Below, piece after piece: positions 16,884 through 25,196 of a stretch of 37,070 nt of DNA (position 1 is the first letter of the stretch; each line of letters starts with the position of its first letter). Below the pieces are notes generated by a model, which was given only the letters and a program-made list of their open reading frames with translations, was not told the origin of the DNA and did not search any database. The position numbers were made by a program, and so were the translations under genes. The DNA comes from an alpha proteobacterium AAP81b (GTDB lineage: Bacteria > Pseudomonadota > Alphaproteobacteria > Sphingomonadales > Sphingomonadaceae): assembly GCA_001295935.1 (NCBI GenBank), contig LJHX01000037.1:1-37070 (forward strand), read 5' to 3'.

Positions 16884-18011
16884 CTACCTCGAAATCTCGC
16901 GCAGTACCGCGTCGACAAATGGCTGCCCGGCGTCGGTGAGTTGCAGATGCCGGCTATCCCAGCGCAGCAGCCCGGCATCGGCAAGCGCGGCGACCTTGTT
17001 GAGACGCAAAGCCGAGGCGAGCGCCACGCCGGTGCGTGCTTCGAAATGCGCGGCGTCGATGCCGGCGGCGAGGCGGAGGCCCATTACCAGCGCTTCGGTG
17101 GCGCGTTCGGTCGGCGTCAGCGGGATTTCGGCGCTCATGCCATGGCCCTGGGCTGTGACCGCCGCCAGCCAGGTTTCGGGCTTTTTCAGGCGTTCGGTGG
17201 CCACGCCGAAGCGGCGGCCATGGGCGCCGGGGCCGATGCCGGCGTAATCGCCATAGGTCCAATAGGCGAGGTTGTGGCGGCTTTGGGCGCCGGCGCGGGC
17301 GTGGTTGGAGGTTTCATAGGGCGGCAGGCCGGCGGCGTCGGTCAACTCGCGCGTGATGGCGAAAAGGTCGGCCTGGGTGTCGTCGTCGGGGAGGACCAAG
17401 TCGCCGCGGGCGACGCGGCCGGCGAAGCCGGTGCCGGGCTCGATGGTCAGCTGGTAGAGCGAGAGATGCTCGGTGCCGAAGCCGAGCGCGCGGGCGAGTT
17501 CGGCGCGCCAGGCGTCGCGGGTCATGCCCGGCCGGCTGTGGATGAGATCGAAGCTGACGCGGCCGAAGGTCTTCTGCGCGATGTCGAGCGCAGCGAGGCC
17601 CTGGGCGACGTTGTGGGGGCGGCCGAGGGCTTTCAGGTCGGCGTCGTCGAGTGCCTGGAGCCCGAGGCTGAGGCGGTTGACGCCGGCCGCGGCAAAGCCA
17701 GCGAAGCGCGCCGCCTCGACCGAGGAGGGGTTGGCTTCGAGGGTGATCTCAATGGCGCCGTCGGGCGCCCAGTGCGTTGTCGCGGCGTCGATGATCGCGG
17801 CGACGGTGGCGGGCGGCATCAGGCTCGGCGTGCCGCCGCCGAAGAAGATGCTGGCGAGGTGGCGGCCGGGGAGTTTCGCGGCTTCATGTGCCAGGTCGGC
17901 GAGCAGCGCGGCGCGCCAGGCGGCATCGTCGACCTGCGCTCGGACATGGCTGTTGAAGTCGCAATAGGGGCATTTGGTGACGCAGAACGGCCAGTGGACG
18001 TAAAGCGCCAA
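16884..18011 (-). CDS. hemW: HemW, heme chaperone of the radical SAM coproporphyrinogen oxidase-like family
   Basis: The 375-residue form starts at TTG 18011 and begins MALYVHWPFCVTKCPYCDFN, with the CX3CX2C cluster motif of radical SAM proteins; the usual family start is also just before LYVHWPFC. Other family blocks are FFGGGTPSLMPP, EANPSSVEAARFAGFAAAG, RLSLGLQALDD, SFDLIHSRPG and HLSLYQLTIEPGTGF. HemW binds heme and delivers it to respiratory enzymes; it is not itself a proven oxidase. The ribosome-binding site GGGAGGGGAG ahead of TTG lies in a repeat element. An ATG at 18092 inside the repeat would add 27 unrelated residues. Last gene of rph-rdgB-hemW. Confidence 0.92.
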   Translation of the reverse strand: MALYVHWPFCVTKCPYCDFNSHVRAQVDDAAWRAALLADLAHEAAKLPGRHLASIFFGGGTPSLMPPATVAAIIDAATTHWAPDGAIEITLEANPSSVEAARFAGFAAAGVNRLSLGLQALDDADLKALGRPHNVAQGLAALDIAQKTFGRVSFDLIHSRPGMTRDAWRAELARALGFGTEHLSLYQLTIEPGTGFAGRVARGDLVLPDDDTQADLFAITRELTDAAGLPPYETSNHARAGAQSRHNLAYWTYGDYAGIGPGAHGRRFGVATERLKKPETWLAAVTAQGHGMSAEIPLTPTERATEALVMGLRLAAGIDAAHFEARTGVALASALRLNKVAALADAGLLRWDSRHLQLTDAGQPFVDAVLREISR

Positions 18012-18014
18012 GGG

Positions 18015-18134
18015 CTCCCCTCCCGCTTGCGGGGAGTCGGAGACGGCGCGCAGCGCCAGCGGCTGGGGGTGGGAAGTGCCGGCAGCCGACATCGCGACTT
18101 CCCACCCCCGACCCCTCCCGCAAGCGGGAGGGGG
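18015..18134. repeat. Paired family-B repeats, inverted, between rdgB and hemW
   Basis: Positions 18015-18076 are a minus-orientation copy of the element at 13421, and 18098-18134 is a shorter plus-orientation copy lacking its middle. Together they form a large inverted repeat: GGGGGTGGGAAG (18065-18076) pairs with CTTCCCACCCCC (18098-18109), and the outer CTCCCGCTTGCGG and CCGCAAGCGGGAG also pair. The whole rdgB-hemW gap is made of this repeat. Confidence 0.75.
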
Positions 18135-18135
18135 G

Positions 18136-18753
18136 TTAAGCGTCACCACGGCGGGTCAATGGCGGCAACAGCGGCAGCAATTTGACGAACGCCCGCGCGC
18201 GGTGGTTGTCGGCTTCCTTGGCGGCGCGTGGCATCTCGCCATAGGTCAGGCCGCGGCCGTCCATCTGGAACATCGGGTCATAGCCGAAGCCATTGTCGCC
18301 GCGCGGCGGCCAGACCAGCCGGCCGTCGACGCGGCCCTCGACCGTTTCGCAATGGCCGTCGGGCCAGGCGATGCTGAGCGCGCAGACGAAGTGGGCGGTG
18401 CGCGTGCCGTCGGTCCCCATCGCGGCGTGGACCTTGCGCATCGCCGCGGCGAAGTCCTTCTCCGGCCCCGCCCAGCGCGCCGAATAGATGCCCGGCGCGC
18501 CGCCCAGCACATCGACGCACAGCCCCGAATCATCGGCGAGCGCCGGCAGCCCCGATGCGGTGGCGGCGGCGCGTGCCTTCAGTTCGGCGTTGGCGACGAA
18601 GGTCTCGCCGGTTTCCTCGGGCTCGGGCAGGCCTAGCGCGCCCGCTGAAACGACATCGAGGCCGTGCGGCCCGAGCAACTCGCCGAGCTCGACGACCTTG
18701 CCGGGGTTGTGCGTCGCCAGCACCAGGCGACCCGGAGCCAGCTGGCGCTTCAC
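18136..18753 (-). CDS. rdgB: RdgB/HAM1 family non-canonical purine NTP pyrophosphatase
   Basis: Hydrolyses XTP, ITP and dITP to the monophosphates, keeping damaged purines out of DNA and RNA. The 205-residue product has [18 protein letters not shown], then [39 protein letters not shown] and the C-terminal SHR-like NHRARAF. Starts with GTG 18753, overlapping the rph stop by 4 nt (GTGA), the conserved rph-rdgB arrangement. Confidence 0.95.
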   Translation of the reverse strand: MKRQLAPGRLVLATHNPGKVVELGELLGPHGLDVVSAGALGLPEPEETGETFVANAELKARAAATASGLPALADDSGLCVDVLGGAPGIYSARWAGPEKDFAAAMRKVHAAMGTDGTRTAHFVCALSIAWPDGHCETVEGRVDGRLVWPPRGDNGFGYDPMFQMDGRGLTYGEMPRAAKEADNHRARAFVKLLPLLPPLTRRGDA

Positions 18754-19466
18754 CGTCCCGTTGCCACCCGCTGCGCCGCGAAGATCTCGCCGCAGCCGAT
18801 GCGCGCCAGCCGCAGCAGGCGGAGCAGCATTTCCTCGTCGAACGGCGCGCCTTCGGCGGTGCCCTGCACCTCGACGATGCCGCCAGTGCCGGTCAGCACG
18901 AAATTGGCGTCGGTGCCAGCGGTCGAATCCTCGTCATAGTCGAGGTCGAGCACTGCCTGGTCCTGGTGGACGCCGCAGCTGATCGCCGCGACCTGCAGCG
19001 CCAGCGGATCGGCGGCAAACGGCGTCGCCTTGTGGATGCCGTCGAGCGCCAGCCGCAGCGCCACCCAGGCGCCGCTGATCGCCGCCGTCCGCGTGCCGCC
19101 ATCGGCCTGGATGACGTCGCAATCGAGGGTGATCTGGCGTTCGCCGAGCGCCACCAGATCGGTGACGGCGCGCAAGCTACGCCCGATCAGCCGCTGGATT
19201 TCCTGGGTGCGCCCCGATTGCTTGCCCTTGGCGGCCTCACGGCTGCCGCGGGTGTGGGTGGCGCGGGGAAGCATGCCATATTCGGCCGTCACCCAGCCCT
19301 GGCCCTTGCCGCGCAGGAAGGGCGGCAGCCGCTCCTCGACGCTGGCGGTGACGAGGACATGGGTGCGGCCGAACTTGACCAGGCACGAGCCTTCGGCGTG
19401 CGCCGAAAAGCCGGGGATCATTTCGATTTCGCGCATCTGGTCGGGGGCGCGGCCACTGGGGCGCAT
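18750..19466 (-). CDS. rph: Ribonuclease PH
   Basis: Phosphorolytic 3'-5' exoribonuclease that trims tRNA 3' ends. The 238-residue product shows the family blocks: [16 protein letters not shown] at the start, [75 protein letters not shown] and LDLDYDEDS with metal-binding Asp. It is divergent from hrcA with about 110 bp between the starts, and is the first gene of rph-rdgB-hemW. Confidence 0.97.
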   Translation of the reverse strand: MRPSGRAPDQMREIEMIPGFSAHAEGSCLVKFGRTHVLVTASVEERLPPFLRGKGQGWVTAEYGMLPRATHTRGSREAAKGKQSGRTQEIQRLIGRSLRAVTDLVALGERQITLDCDVIQADGGTRTAAISGAWVALRLALDGIHKATPFAADPLALQVAAISCGVHQDQAVLDLDYDEDSTAGTDANFVLTGTGGIVEVQGTAEGAPFDEEMLLRLLRLARIGCGEIFAAQRVATGR

Positions 19467-19578
19467 GGGGAATTCCTTGTGGTTGCGCCGGTGGCGGTAG
19501 CGGCGATGGGGGCGGGGGGCAATGCTTGCCGCGGCGCCGCACGTTGCTCTTCGCTGCCTCGCAGCCTACATTCGCCCC

Positions 19579-20610
19579 ATGCAATCCCCCACGGTGGCCG
19601 AGCTCAGCGACCGCGCGCGCGAGATCTTCCGCCAGATCGTCGACTCCTATCTCGCCACCGGCACGCCGGTCGGTTCGCGCACCCTGTCGAAGCTGACCGG
19701 CCTCGGGCTGTCGCCGGCGTCGATCCGCAATGTCATGCAGGATCTGGAAGAGCTTGGCCTGCTCGCCGCGCCGCATACCTCGGCGGGGCGGGTGCCGACC
19801 CAGCTTGGGCTGCGCATGTTCGTCGATGGCATGATGCAGGCCGCCGAGCCTTCGGACGACGAGCGCGCCGCGATCGAATCGCAGCTGGCCGGCGGCGCCA
19901 TCGAGGATGTGCTGGCGCGCACCACGGCGATCCTGTCGGGGCTGTCGCAATGCGCCGGGCTGGTGCTGGTGCCGCGCCGCGAACTCGTCATCCGCCAGCT
20001 GACCTTCGTGCCGCTGGCGCCGCGCCGGGCGCTGGCCGTGCTGGTCGGCGCCGATGGCAGTGTCGAAAACCGCGTCCTCGACCTGCCGCCCGACCTCGAT
20101 CCCGCCTCGCTCGATCTCGCGGCGCGCTACATCAATGCGCAATTGGGCGGCATGACGCTGGTCGACGCGGCGCAGCATCTGACCGACGAAGTCGCCGCCG
20201 ATCGCGCCGTGCTCGATCGGCTGACCGCCGATGCCGTCGCCGGCGGGCTCGCCGCCTGGGGGCAGGATGGCGCGGCGCGGCCGGTGCTGATCGTCCGCGG
20301 CCAGGCGCGGCTCGTCGAGGCGAGCGTCGACCTCGACCGCGTCCGCCAGCTGCTCGGCGACCTCGAGGACAAGGAGGAGCTGATCCGCCTGCTCGACCTC
20401 GCCCGCTCGGCGGAGGCGACGAAAATCTTCATCGGCGCCGAATCGCGATTGTTCTCGCTGTCGGGGTCGAGCCTGATCGCCGCGCCCTATCGCGGCACCG
20501 GCGGCATTGTTGGGGTGGTGGGGGTTATCGGGCCGACGCGGTTGAACTATGCCCGGGTCATTCCCATGGTGGACTACACCGCACGAACCCTGAGCAGGCT
20601 GGTAGCATGA
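19579..20610 (+). CDS. hrcA: Heat-inducible transcription repressor HrcA
   Basis: Represses groESL and related heat-shock genes by binding CIRCE elements. The 343-residue product has an N-terminal winged helix (ELSDRAREIFRQIVDSYLAT, GTPVGSRTL, LGLSPASIRNVMQDLEELGL, HTSAGRVPTQLGLR) and a C-terminal GAF-like dimer domain ending GVVGVIGPTRLNYARVIPMV. The frame stays open to 19522, but ATG 19579 matches the family start. No CIRCE element (TTAGCACTC inverted repeat) is visible upstream. The stop overlaps grpE by 4 nt. Confidence 0.96.
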   Translation: MQSPTVAELSDRAREIFRQIVDSYLATGTPVGSRTLSKLTGLGLSPASIRNVMQDLEELGLLAAPHTSAGRVPTQLGLRMFVDGMMQAAEPSDDERAAIESQLAGGAIEDVLARTTAILSGLSQCAGLVLVPRRELVIRQLTFVPLAPRRALAVLVGADGSVENRVLDLPPDLDPASLDLAARYINAQLGGMTLVDAAQHLTDEVAADRAVLDRLTADAVAGGLAAWGQDGAARPVLIVRGQARLVEASVDLDRVRQLLGDLEDKEELIRLLDLARSAEATKIFIGAESRLFSLSGSSLIAAPYRGTGGIVGVVGVIGPTRLNYARVIPMVDYTARTLSRLVA

Positions 20611-21137
20611 GCGATATCGACGACGCCCCCGAAACCCTGGAACCCGCGGCCGACACCCCCGCGGCCGCGCCCGAAATCGACTATGCCGAGGAGCTGCTGG
20701 CGCGCGACAAGGAGATCGCCGATCTCAAGGACCGTATCCTGCGCGCCGCCGCCGAGACCGAGAATACCCGCCGCCGGCTGGAACGCGACAAGGCCGACAG
20801 CGCCGCCTATGCCGTCACGGGCTTTGCCCGCGATGTGCTGGCGGTCGCCGACAACCTTCGCCGCGCCGTCGCCGCGCTGCCGCCCGAGGGCTTCGACCAG
20901 GTTCGCGCCGGCATCGCCGCGACCGAGCGCGAGCTGCTGACGATCTTCGGTCGCCACGGCATCGCCCGCGTCGATTCGATCGGCGAGCGCCTCGACCCCA
21001 ACCGCCACCAGGCGATGATGGAGGTGGAGAGCGATGCCGCGCCCGGTACGATCATCGAGGAGTTGCAGGCGGGCTATATGATCAAGGAGCGGCTGCTGCG
21101 CCCGGCGCTCGTCGCCGTCGCCAAGCCGCGCGGGTAA
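20607..21137 (+). CDS. grpE: GrpE, nucleotide exchange factor of DnaK
   Basis: Promotes ADP release from DnaK. The 176-residue product has a charged N-terminus, a long coiled coil (EELLARDKEIADLKDRILR, then AETENTRRRLERDKADS) and the beta domain with DSIGERLDPNRHQAMMEVES and TIIEELQAGYMIKERLLRPA, which is diagnostic of GrpE. ATGA overlap with hrcA shows coupling; hrcA-grpE is a standard alphaproteobacterial pair. Confidence 0.96.
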   Translation: MSDIDDAPETLEPAADTPAAAPEIDYAEELLARDKEIADLKDRILRAAAETENTRRRLERDKADSAAYAVTGFARDVLAVADNLRRAVAALPPEGFDQVRAGIAATERELLTIFGRHGIARVDSIGERLDPNRHQAMMEVESDAAPGTIIEELQAGYMIKERLLRPALVAVAKPRG

Positions 21138-21143
21138 CCGCGG

Positions 21144-21446
21144 GTGATCATCGTCATTGCCCGCGCTGAATTCGATCCGGCGCGTCTCGACGAACTCCAG
21201 CCGGCCCTGGACGCGATGATGCGCGCCACCTGGGAGGAATCGGGCTGCCTCGGCTATTCGATGGCGATCGAGAGCCGCGAACAGGGCATCGCGATGATCG
21301 TCGAGCGCTGGGAATCGGCCGCGGCGCTGAAGGCGCATTTCGCGACGCCGCACATGGCGGCGTTCAACGCCGCGGTGATGGGCGCGGTGCGCGATCTCGA
21401 CGCGCGGATGTACGACGCCAGCAACGAACGGCCGCTGGCCGTTTGA
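21144..21446 (+). CDS. Antibiotic biosynthesis monooxygenase (ABM) domain protein, YgiN-like
   Basis: A 100-residue single ABM domain starting at GTG 21144, 6 bp after the grpE stop. The pattern IIVIARAEFDPARLDEL, EESGCLGYSMAIE, MIVERWESAAALKAHFATPHM is typical of the dimeric ferredoxin-like fold used by cofactor-free quinol monooxygenases (YgiN) and related proteins. The substrate cannot be inferred. It may ride on the hrcA-grpE transcript. Confidence 0.8.
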   Translation: MIIVIARAEFDPARLDELQPALDAMMRATWEESGCLGYSMAIESREQGIAMIVERWESAAALKAHFATPHMAAFNAAVMGAVRDLDARMYDASNERPLAV

Positions 21447-21476
21447 GATTGGTAGGGCATCGTTGACCTGAAGTTC

Positions 21477-21545
21477 CGCTCATGCCGAGCGTAGTCGAGG
21501 CACGGCTCAGACCCAGCGATGCCTCGACTGCGCTCGGCATGAGCG
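21477..21545. repeat. REP-like palindrome, copy 2
   Basis: Arms 21477-21502 and 21520-21545 (26 bp each, one mismatch) enclose a 17-nt spacer. The arm differs from copy 1 by GAGCGTAGTC for GAGCGAAGTC. It lies between the ABM gene and a convergent small gene. Confidence 0.8.
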
Positions 21546-21585
21546 TGGTGGCGATAGACCGCTGCTTCTAAGCCCCTACCGCAAG

Positions 21586-21867
21586 CTAGAACCCGTCATA
21601 GGGCATCGCCATCGGGATCGGTGGCGGGGTGACGATCGGCTTGCGCTCGGTCAGCTTCGGCGCCGGCTTGGGCGTCATCGCGCGCTTTACCGCCCAGGCG
21701 CCGGCGGCGGCGCCGATCATCCCCCAGGGGCCGAGCGCCGCCGCCAGCCGCGGCAGCGCCATCGGCACCAGAAAGCCCGCGGCGGTGCCGATCGGCCCGG
21801 CGGCGCGGCCGCCGAGATTGCGCGCCAGCGCGCGCCCCGCCAGCGCCGTTACCACGCGTCGCATCAT
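21586..21867 (-). CDS. Small hydrophobic protein of unknown function
   Basis: A 93-residue protein with one or two weakly hydrophobic Gly/Ala-rich segments (PIGTAAGFLVPMALPRLAAA and PWGMIGAAAGAWAVKRAM) and a Pro-rich tail ending PMAMPYDGF. Two Met codons open the frame. I recognise no family. It is divergent from the DUF2306-like gene and read towards the palindrome at 21477. It could be a membrane-anchored peptide or, less likely, a chance frame. Confidence 0.5.
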   Translation of the reverse strand: MMRRVVTALAGRALARNLGGRAAGPIGTAAGFLVPMALPRLAAALGPWGMIGAAAGAWAVKRAMTPKPAPKLTERKPIVTPPPIPMAMPYDGF

Positions 21868-21982
21868 TTCGGCCTCCCGTGTTCCATCGCAGCAACAATA
21901 GCTCGCGCCGCGTCCGGTTCCAGCATGGCGCTGGCGCGGCGCGGCGTTTCGCGGCTAGGCTGCGACCGGAGGGGAATTCGTC

Positions 21983-22507
21983 ATGGCAAGTTCGGCGCGC
22001 GCCGCACCATCGCTGCTCGATCGGCTGTTGCCCAACCGCCTGCTGGCGGCGGCGAGCCTGGTGCTGGCGCTCGCCGCGATCGTCGCGGTGCTGCGCGGCG
22101 CCGCCGAATGGAGCCGTGTGCCGGCGCTGATCTGGCTGCATCTCGCCGCGGTGCTGACGGCGACGCTGTTGACGCCGGTGATGCTGCTGCGCCGCAAGGG
22201 CACGCGCCGGCATCGCCAGCTGGGCTGGGTCTGGTCGGCGGCGATGCTGGCGGCGGCGGCGATCGCGCTGTTCTTCAACGCCGGCCACCCCAACGGTTAT
22301 GGCGTGTTCAGCGGCGATGTCTCGCCGATCCATGGGCTGTCCGTGCTTGTCCTGGTGGCGGTGCCGCTGCTCATCGCCCGCGCCCGCCAGCACCGCGTCA
22401 CCGATCACGAACGCGGCGTTCGCGGGCTGGTGTTCGGCGCGTTGCTCATCGCGGGCTGGTTTACCTTCCCCTTCGACCGCCTGCTGGGACGTTGGCTGTT
22501 CGGCTGA
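21983..22507 (+). CDS. DUF2306-like integral membrane protein
   Basis: A 174-residue protein with four to five membrane segments. ATG 21983 follows GGAGGGGA. The pattern of a short basic loop RRKGTRRHRQLGWVW, then a helix, then SPIHGLSVLVLVAVPLL and VTDHERGVRGLVFGALLIAG resembles DUF2306 proteins (predicted heme-binding-like four-helix membrane proteins of unknown function). The conserved His in the loop and in SPIHGLS support this. Confidence 0.7.
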   Translation: MASSARAAPSLLDRLLPNRLLAAASLVLALAAIVAVLRGAAEWSRVPALIWLHLAAVLTATLLTPVMLLRRKGTRRHRQLGWVWSAAMLAAAAIALFFNAGHPNGYGVFSGDVSPIHGLSVLVLVAVPLLIARARQHRVTDHERGVRGLVFGALLIAGWFTFPFDRLLGRWLFG

Positions 22508-22546
22508 CGCTGGCGACGGCGCCTCCGCGACCTTATTTCCTCGCCC

Positions 22547-23407
22547 ATGCCGGACCCTCGCCTCGCCATCGCCGCCCGGGTTCATGCGCTCGTCGGGTCG
22601 CGCCGCGCCGATGCCGGGGTGCGTGACGCCGCGACTCCCGGCCTTTGCCCGCACGGCGGCGCTGCCTGGGAGGTGCATGGCGATTTCGCCGCGATGATGA
22701 TCGGCGGCAGCGCGGCGCTGCTCACCCAGATGCTCGACCCGGCGTCGTGCGCCGGCGTCTGGGATCACAGCAATTTCCGCGCCGACATGGCCGGCCGGCT
22801 GCGCCGCACCGCGCAGTTCGTCGCCGCGACGACCTTTGCGAGCGCCGACAAGGCCGCGGCGATGATCGCGCGGGTGCGCCGCATCCACGATCATGTCACC
22901 GGCACGCTGCCCGACGGCACGCCCTATGCGGCAAACGATCCCGACACGCTGACCTTCGTCCATGTCGCCGGCGCCGACGCCTTTCTGCGCGCCTTCGTCC
23001 GTTATTCACGCCCCGGTTGGCCGGGGGCGAGGCAGGACGCCTATTTCGCCGAGACGGCCGAGATCGCCCGCCGGTTGGGGGCGCGTGACGTTCCCGAAAG
23101 CCGAGCTGCCGTCGCGCGCTATTTCCGCGCCGTCCGCCCGCGGCTGCGCGCCGATGCGCGGTCGCGCGAGATCGCCCGGGTGCTGCTGGCGTCGCGCCCC
23201 GATCTCGGCGGTGCGGCCCCGGCGGCGCGACTGCTGATGGACGCCGGCATCGACCTGCTGCCAGGTTGGGCGGCCGAGCTGCACCGCCTGCACGTGCCGG
23301 CGTGGCGGCGGCCGCTGGTCCGCGCCGGCGCCGGCGGGCTCGGGCAGCTGCTGCGGGCATCGCTCGCCTATGCGGCGGAACGAGCACCGGTAGCGCCCGT
23401 CGGTTGA
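22547..23407 (+). CDS. MpaB/DUF2236-type oxygenase family protein
   Basis: A 286-residue protein with the family pattern: an N-terminal helix, GGSAALLTQMLDPASCAGV, RLRRTAQFVAATTFASADKA, VRRIHDHVTGTLPDGTPYAA and TFVHVAGADAFLRAF. The family includes b-type heme latex-clearing (rubber) oxygenases and the fungal MpaB oxygenase; the His residues in IHDH and FVHVA are the kind used for heme. Most bacterial members have no known substrate. It lies 40 bp after the DUF2306-like gene. Confidence 0.8.
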   Translation: MPDPRLAIAARVHALVGSRRADAGVRDAATPGLCPHGGAAWEVHGDFAAMMIGGSAALLTQMLDPASCAGVWDHSNFRADMAGRLRRTAQFVAATTFASADKAAAMIARVRRIHDHVTGTLPDGTPYAANDPDTLTFVHVAGADAFLRAFVRYSRPGWPGARQDAYFAETAEIARRLGARDVPESRAAVARYFRAVRPRLRADARSREIARVLLASRPDLGGAAPAARLLMDAGIDLLPGWAAELHRLHVPAWRRPLVRAGAGGLGQLLRASLAYAAERAPVAPVG

Positions 23408-23461
23408 GGCTGCGACACCGCCGCGCTTGCCGGCGCGTGTGCCGGAACATAGAAGGAACGG

Positions 23462-24685
23462 GTGGCGCAGCTCGACACCCGCGAGAAACTGGCGATCCTG
23501 GCCGACGCCGCCAAATATGACGCATCGTGCGCGTCGTCGGGCACCGCCAAGCGCAATTCAAAGGACGGCAAGGGCCTCGGCAGCACCGAGGGCATGGGCA
23601 TCTGCCACAGCTATGCCCCCGACGGCCGCTGCATCTCGCTCTTGAAGATCCTGCTGACCAACAGCTGCATCTTCGACTGCCATTATTGCATCAACCGGCG
23701 GTCGTCGAATGTCCGCCGCGCGCGCTTCACCGTCGAGGAGGTCGTGCGGCTGACGCTGGCCTTCTACAAGCGCAACTACATCGAGGGCCTGTTCCTGTCG
23801 TCGGGGATCATCGCTTCGCCCGATTACACCATGGAACAGCTCGTCCGCGTCGCGCGCGACCTGCGCCAGGTCCATGATTTCCGCGGCTATATCCATTTGA
23901 AGACCATCCCCGACGCCGACCCGGCGCTGGTCGAGGCGGCGGGGCTTTATGCCGACCGCCTGTCGATCAATGTCGAGCTGCCGACCGACGCCGGGCTCGT
24001 CGCACTGGCGCCGGAAAAGAACGCCTTGCGCATTCGCGGCGCGATGACCGGCCTCAAGACGGCGATCGACGACAACAAGGATGCGCGCAAACACTATCGC
24101 TCGGCGCCGAAGTTCGCGCCGGCCGGGCAATCGACCCAGATGATCGTCGGCGCCGACGCCGCCACCGACAGCGCCATCGTCGCCACCTCGGCCAGCCTCT
24201 ACGACCGCTTCGGGCTGCGCCGCGTCTATTACAGCGCCTTCTCGCCGATCCCCGATGCCAGCGCCGTGCTGCCGCTGAAGTCGCCGCCGCTGATCCGCGA
24301 GCACCGCCTCTACCAGGCCGACTGGCTGCTGCGCTTCTACGGCTTTTCGGTGCCCGAGGTGCAGGCGGCGACCGACGACGGTGCGCTGCCGCTCGATATC
24401 GACCCCAAGACCGCCTGGGCCTTGAAGCATCGCGACAGCTTCCCTGTCGACATCAACACCGCGCCGCGCGAGCGCCTGCTGCGGGTGCCGGGGCTGGGGG
24501 TGAAAAGTGTCAACGCCCTCGTCCGCGCCCGCCGCCAGCGCCGCCTCGGCCTCGCCGACCTCGCCCGGGTGACGCGCGGCATCGACAAGCTGCGACCCTT
24601 CGTCGTGGCGGCGGATTGGCGCCCTGACGACCGGCTCGACCTGCGGCCGAAAACGGCGCGCCCGGTGCAGGGTGAGCTGTTCTAG
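23462..24685 (+). CDS. Putative DNA modification/repair radical SAM protein (UdgX-linked type)
   Basis: A 407-residue protein starting at GTG 23462 after GAAGGA. The cluster motif is CIFDCHYC (Cys69, 73, 76), preceded by a Cys-bearing N-terminal segment (MGICHSYAPDGRCISLLKIL). A SAM-type barrel follows (SSGIIASPDYTME, GYIHLKTIPDADP, RLSINVELPT). The C-terminal part has a helix-hairpin-helix (NTAPRERLLRVPGLGVKSV, residues 332-350), which suggests DNA binding. This matches the radical SAM family named for its genomic link to uracil-DNA-glycosylase-like proteins. Its reaction is not known. The UdgX partner follows at 25197, with one gene in between. Confidence 0.9.
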   Translation: MAQLDTREKLAILADAAKYDASCASSGTAKRNSKDGKGLGSTEGMGICHSYAPDGRCISLLKILLTNSCIFDCHYCINRRSSNVRRARFTVEEVVRLTLAFYKRNYIEGLFLSSGIIASPDYTMEQLVRVARDLRQVHDFRGYIHLKTIPDADPALVEAAGLYADRLSINVELPTDAGLVALAPEKNALRIRGAMTGLKTAIDDNKDARKHYRSAPKFAPAGQSTQMIVGADAATDSAIVATSASLYDRFGLRRVYYSAFSPIPDASAVLPLKSPPLIREHRLYQADWLLRFYGFSVPEVQAATDDGALPLDIDPKTAWALKHRDSFPVDINTAPRERLLRVPGLGVKSVNALVRARRQRRLGLADLARVTRGIDKLRPFVVAADWRPDDRLDLRPKTARPVQGELF

Positions 24686-24763
24686 CGATGCGCGGTGCGG
24701 CGCGTGCAAGGGACCGGCGCTGCGGTTGGGGCGTTCGCCCCTCGCAACACCGAAGGAATTTGC

Positions 24764-25168
24764 ATGATCATCCCCAAGGGCACCATCGTCGCCGTCGCCG
24801 ATGGCGAAATCCTGAACCTGTTCCGCAACAGCGGCGACGAGGCGACGCCGCAATTGTCGGCGCTTTCGGATGCGCCGGTGGCGAGCGGCAACGCCGGCGC
24901 CGGCGGCCGTCATGCCAGCAGCGCGTCCAACCCCGACGACAGCCAGCAGGCCGAGGATGGCTTTGCCGCCGGCATCGCGGCGATGCTCAACAGCCAAGTT
25001 CTCGACGGCAAAATCGACGCGTTGATCGTCGTCGCCGCGCCGCGCACCCTGGGCGAGCTTCGCAAGCATTGGCACAAGGCCTTATCGGCGGTGCTGATCG
25101 GCGAGATCGCCAAGGACCTGACCGGCCATTCGGTCGCCGATGTCGAGCGCATTCTCGCCGCGGCGTGA
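24764..25168 (+). CDS. Host-attachment family protein (baeRF-like)
   Basis: A 134-residue protein starting at ATG 24764 after GAAGGA. It begins with the family pattern IIPKGTIVAVADGEILNLFR and ends in DALIVVAAPRTLGELRKHWH, followed by VLIGEIAKDLTGHSVADVER. The family was named for a proposed role in attachment of plant-associated bacteria to hosts, and it is related to release-factor-like (eRF1-type) domains; neither role is proven here. It sits between the radical SAM gene and UdgX, an unusual position. Confidence 0.8.
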   Translation: MIIPKGTIVAVADGEILNLFRNSGDEATPQLSALSDAPVASGNAGAGGRHASSASNPDDSQQAEDGFAAGIAAMLNSQVLDGKIDALIVVAAPRTLGELRKHWHKALSAVLIGEIAKDLTGHSVADVERILAAA

Positions 25169-25196
25169 TCGCGGCGACGCTGGCGCCGGGGCGGCG

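Noticed and set aside
19467-19578. Search for a CIRCE heat-shock operator between rph and hrcA
   Set aside because: No TTAGCACTC/GAGTGCTAA pair is present; such sites are normally at groESL, not here.
18555-20606. Long plus-strand open frame in the frame of grpE reaching back through rph and hrcA
   Set aside because: grpE has a clear start at 20607 with the ATGA overlap; the upstream part is shadow of rph and hrcA.
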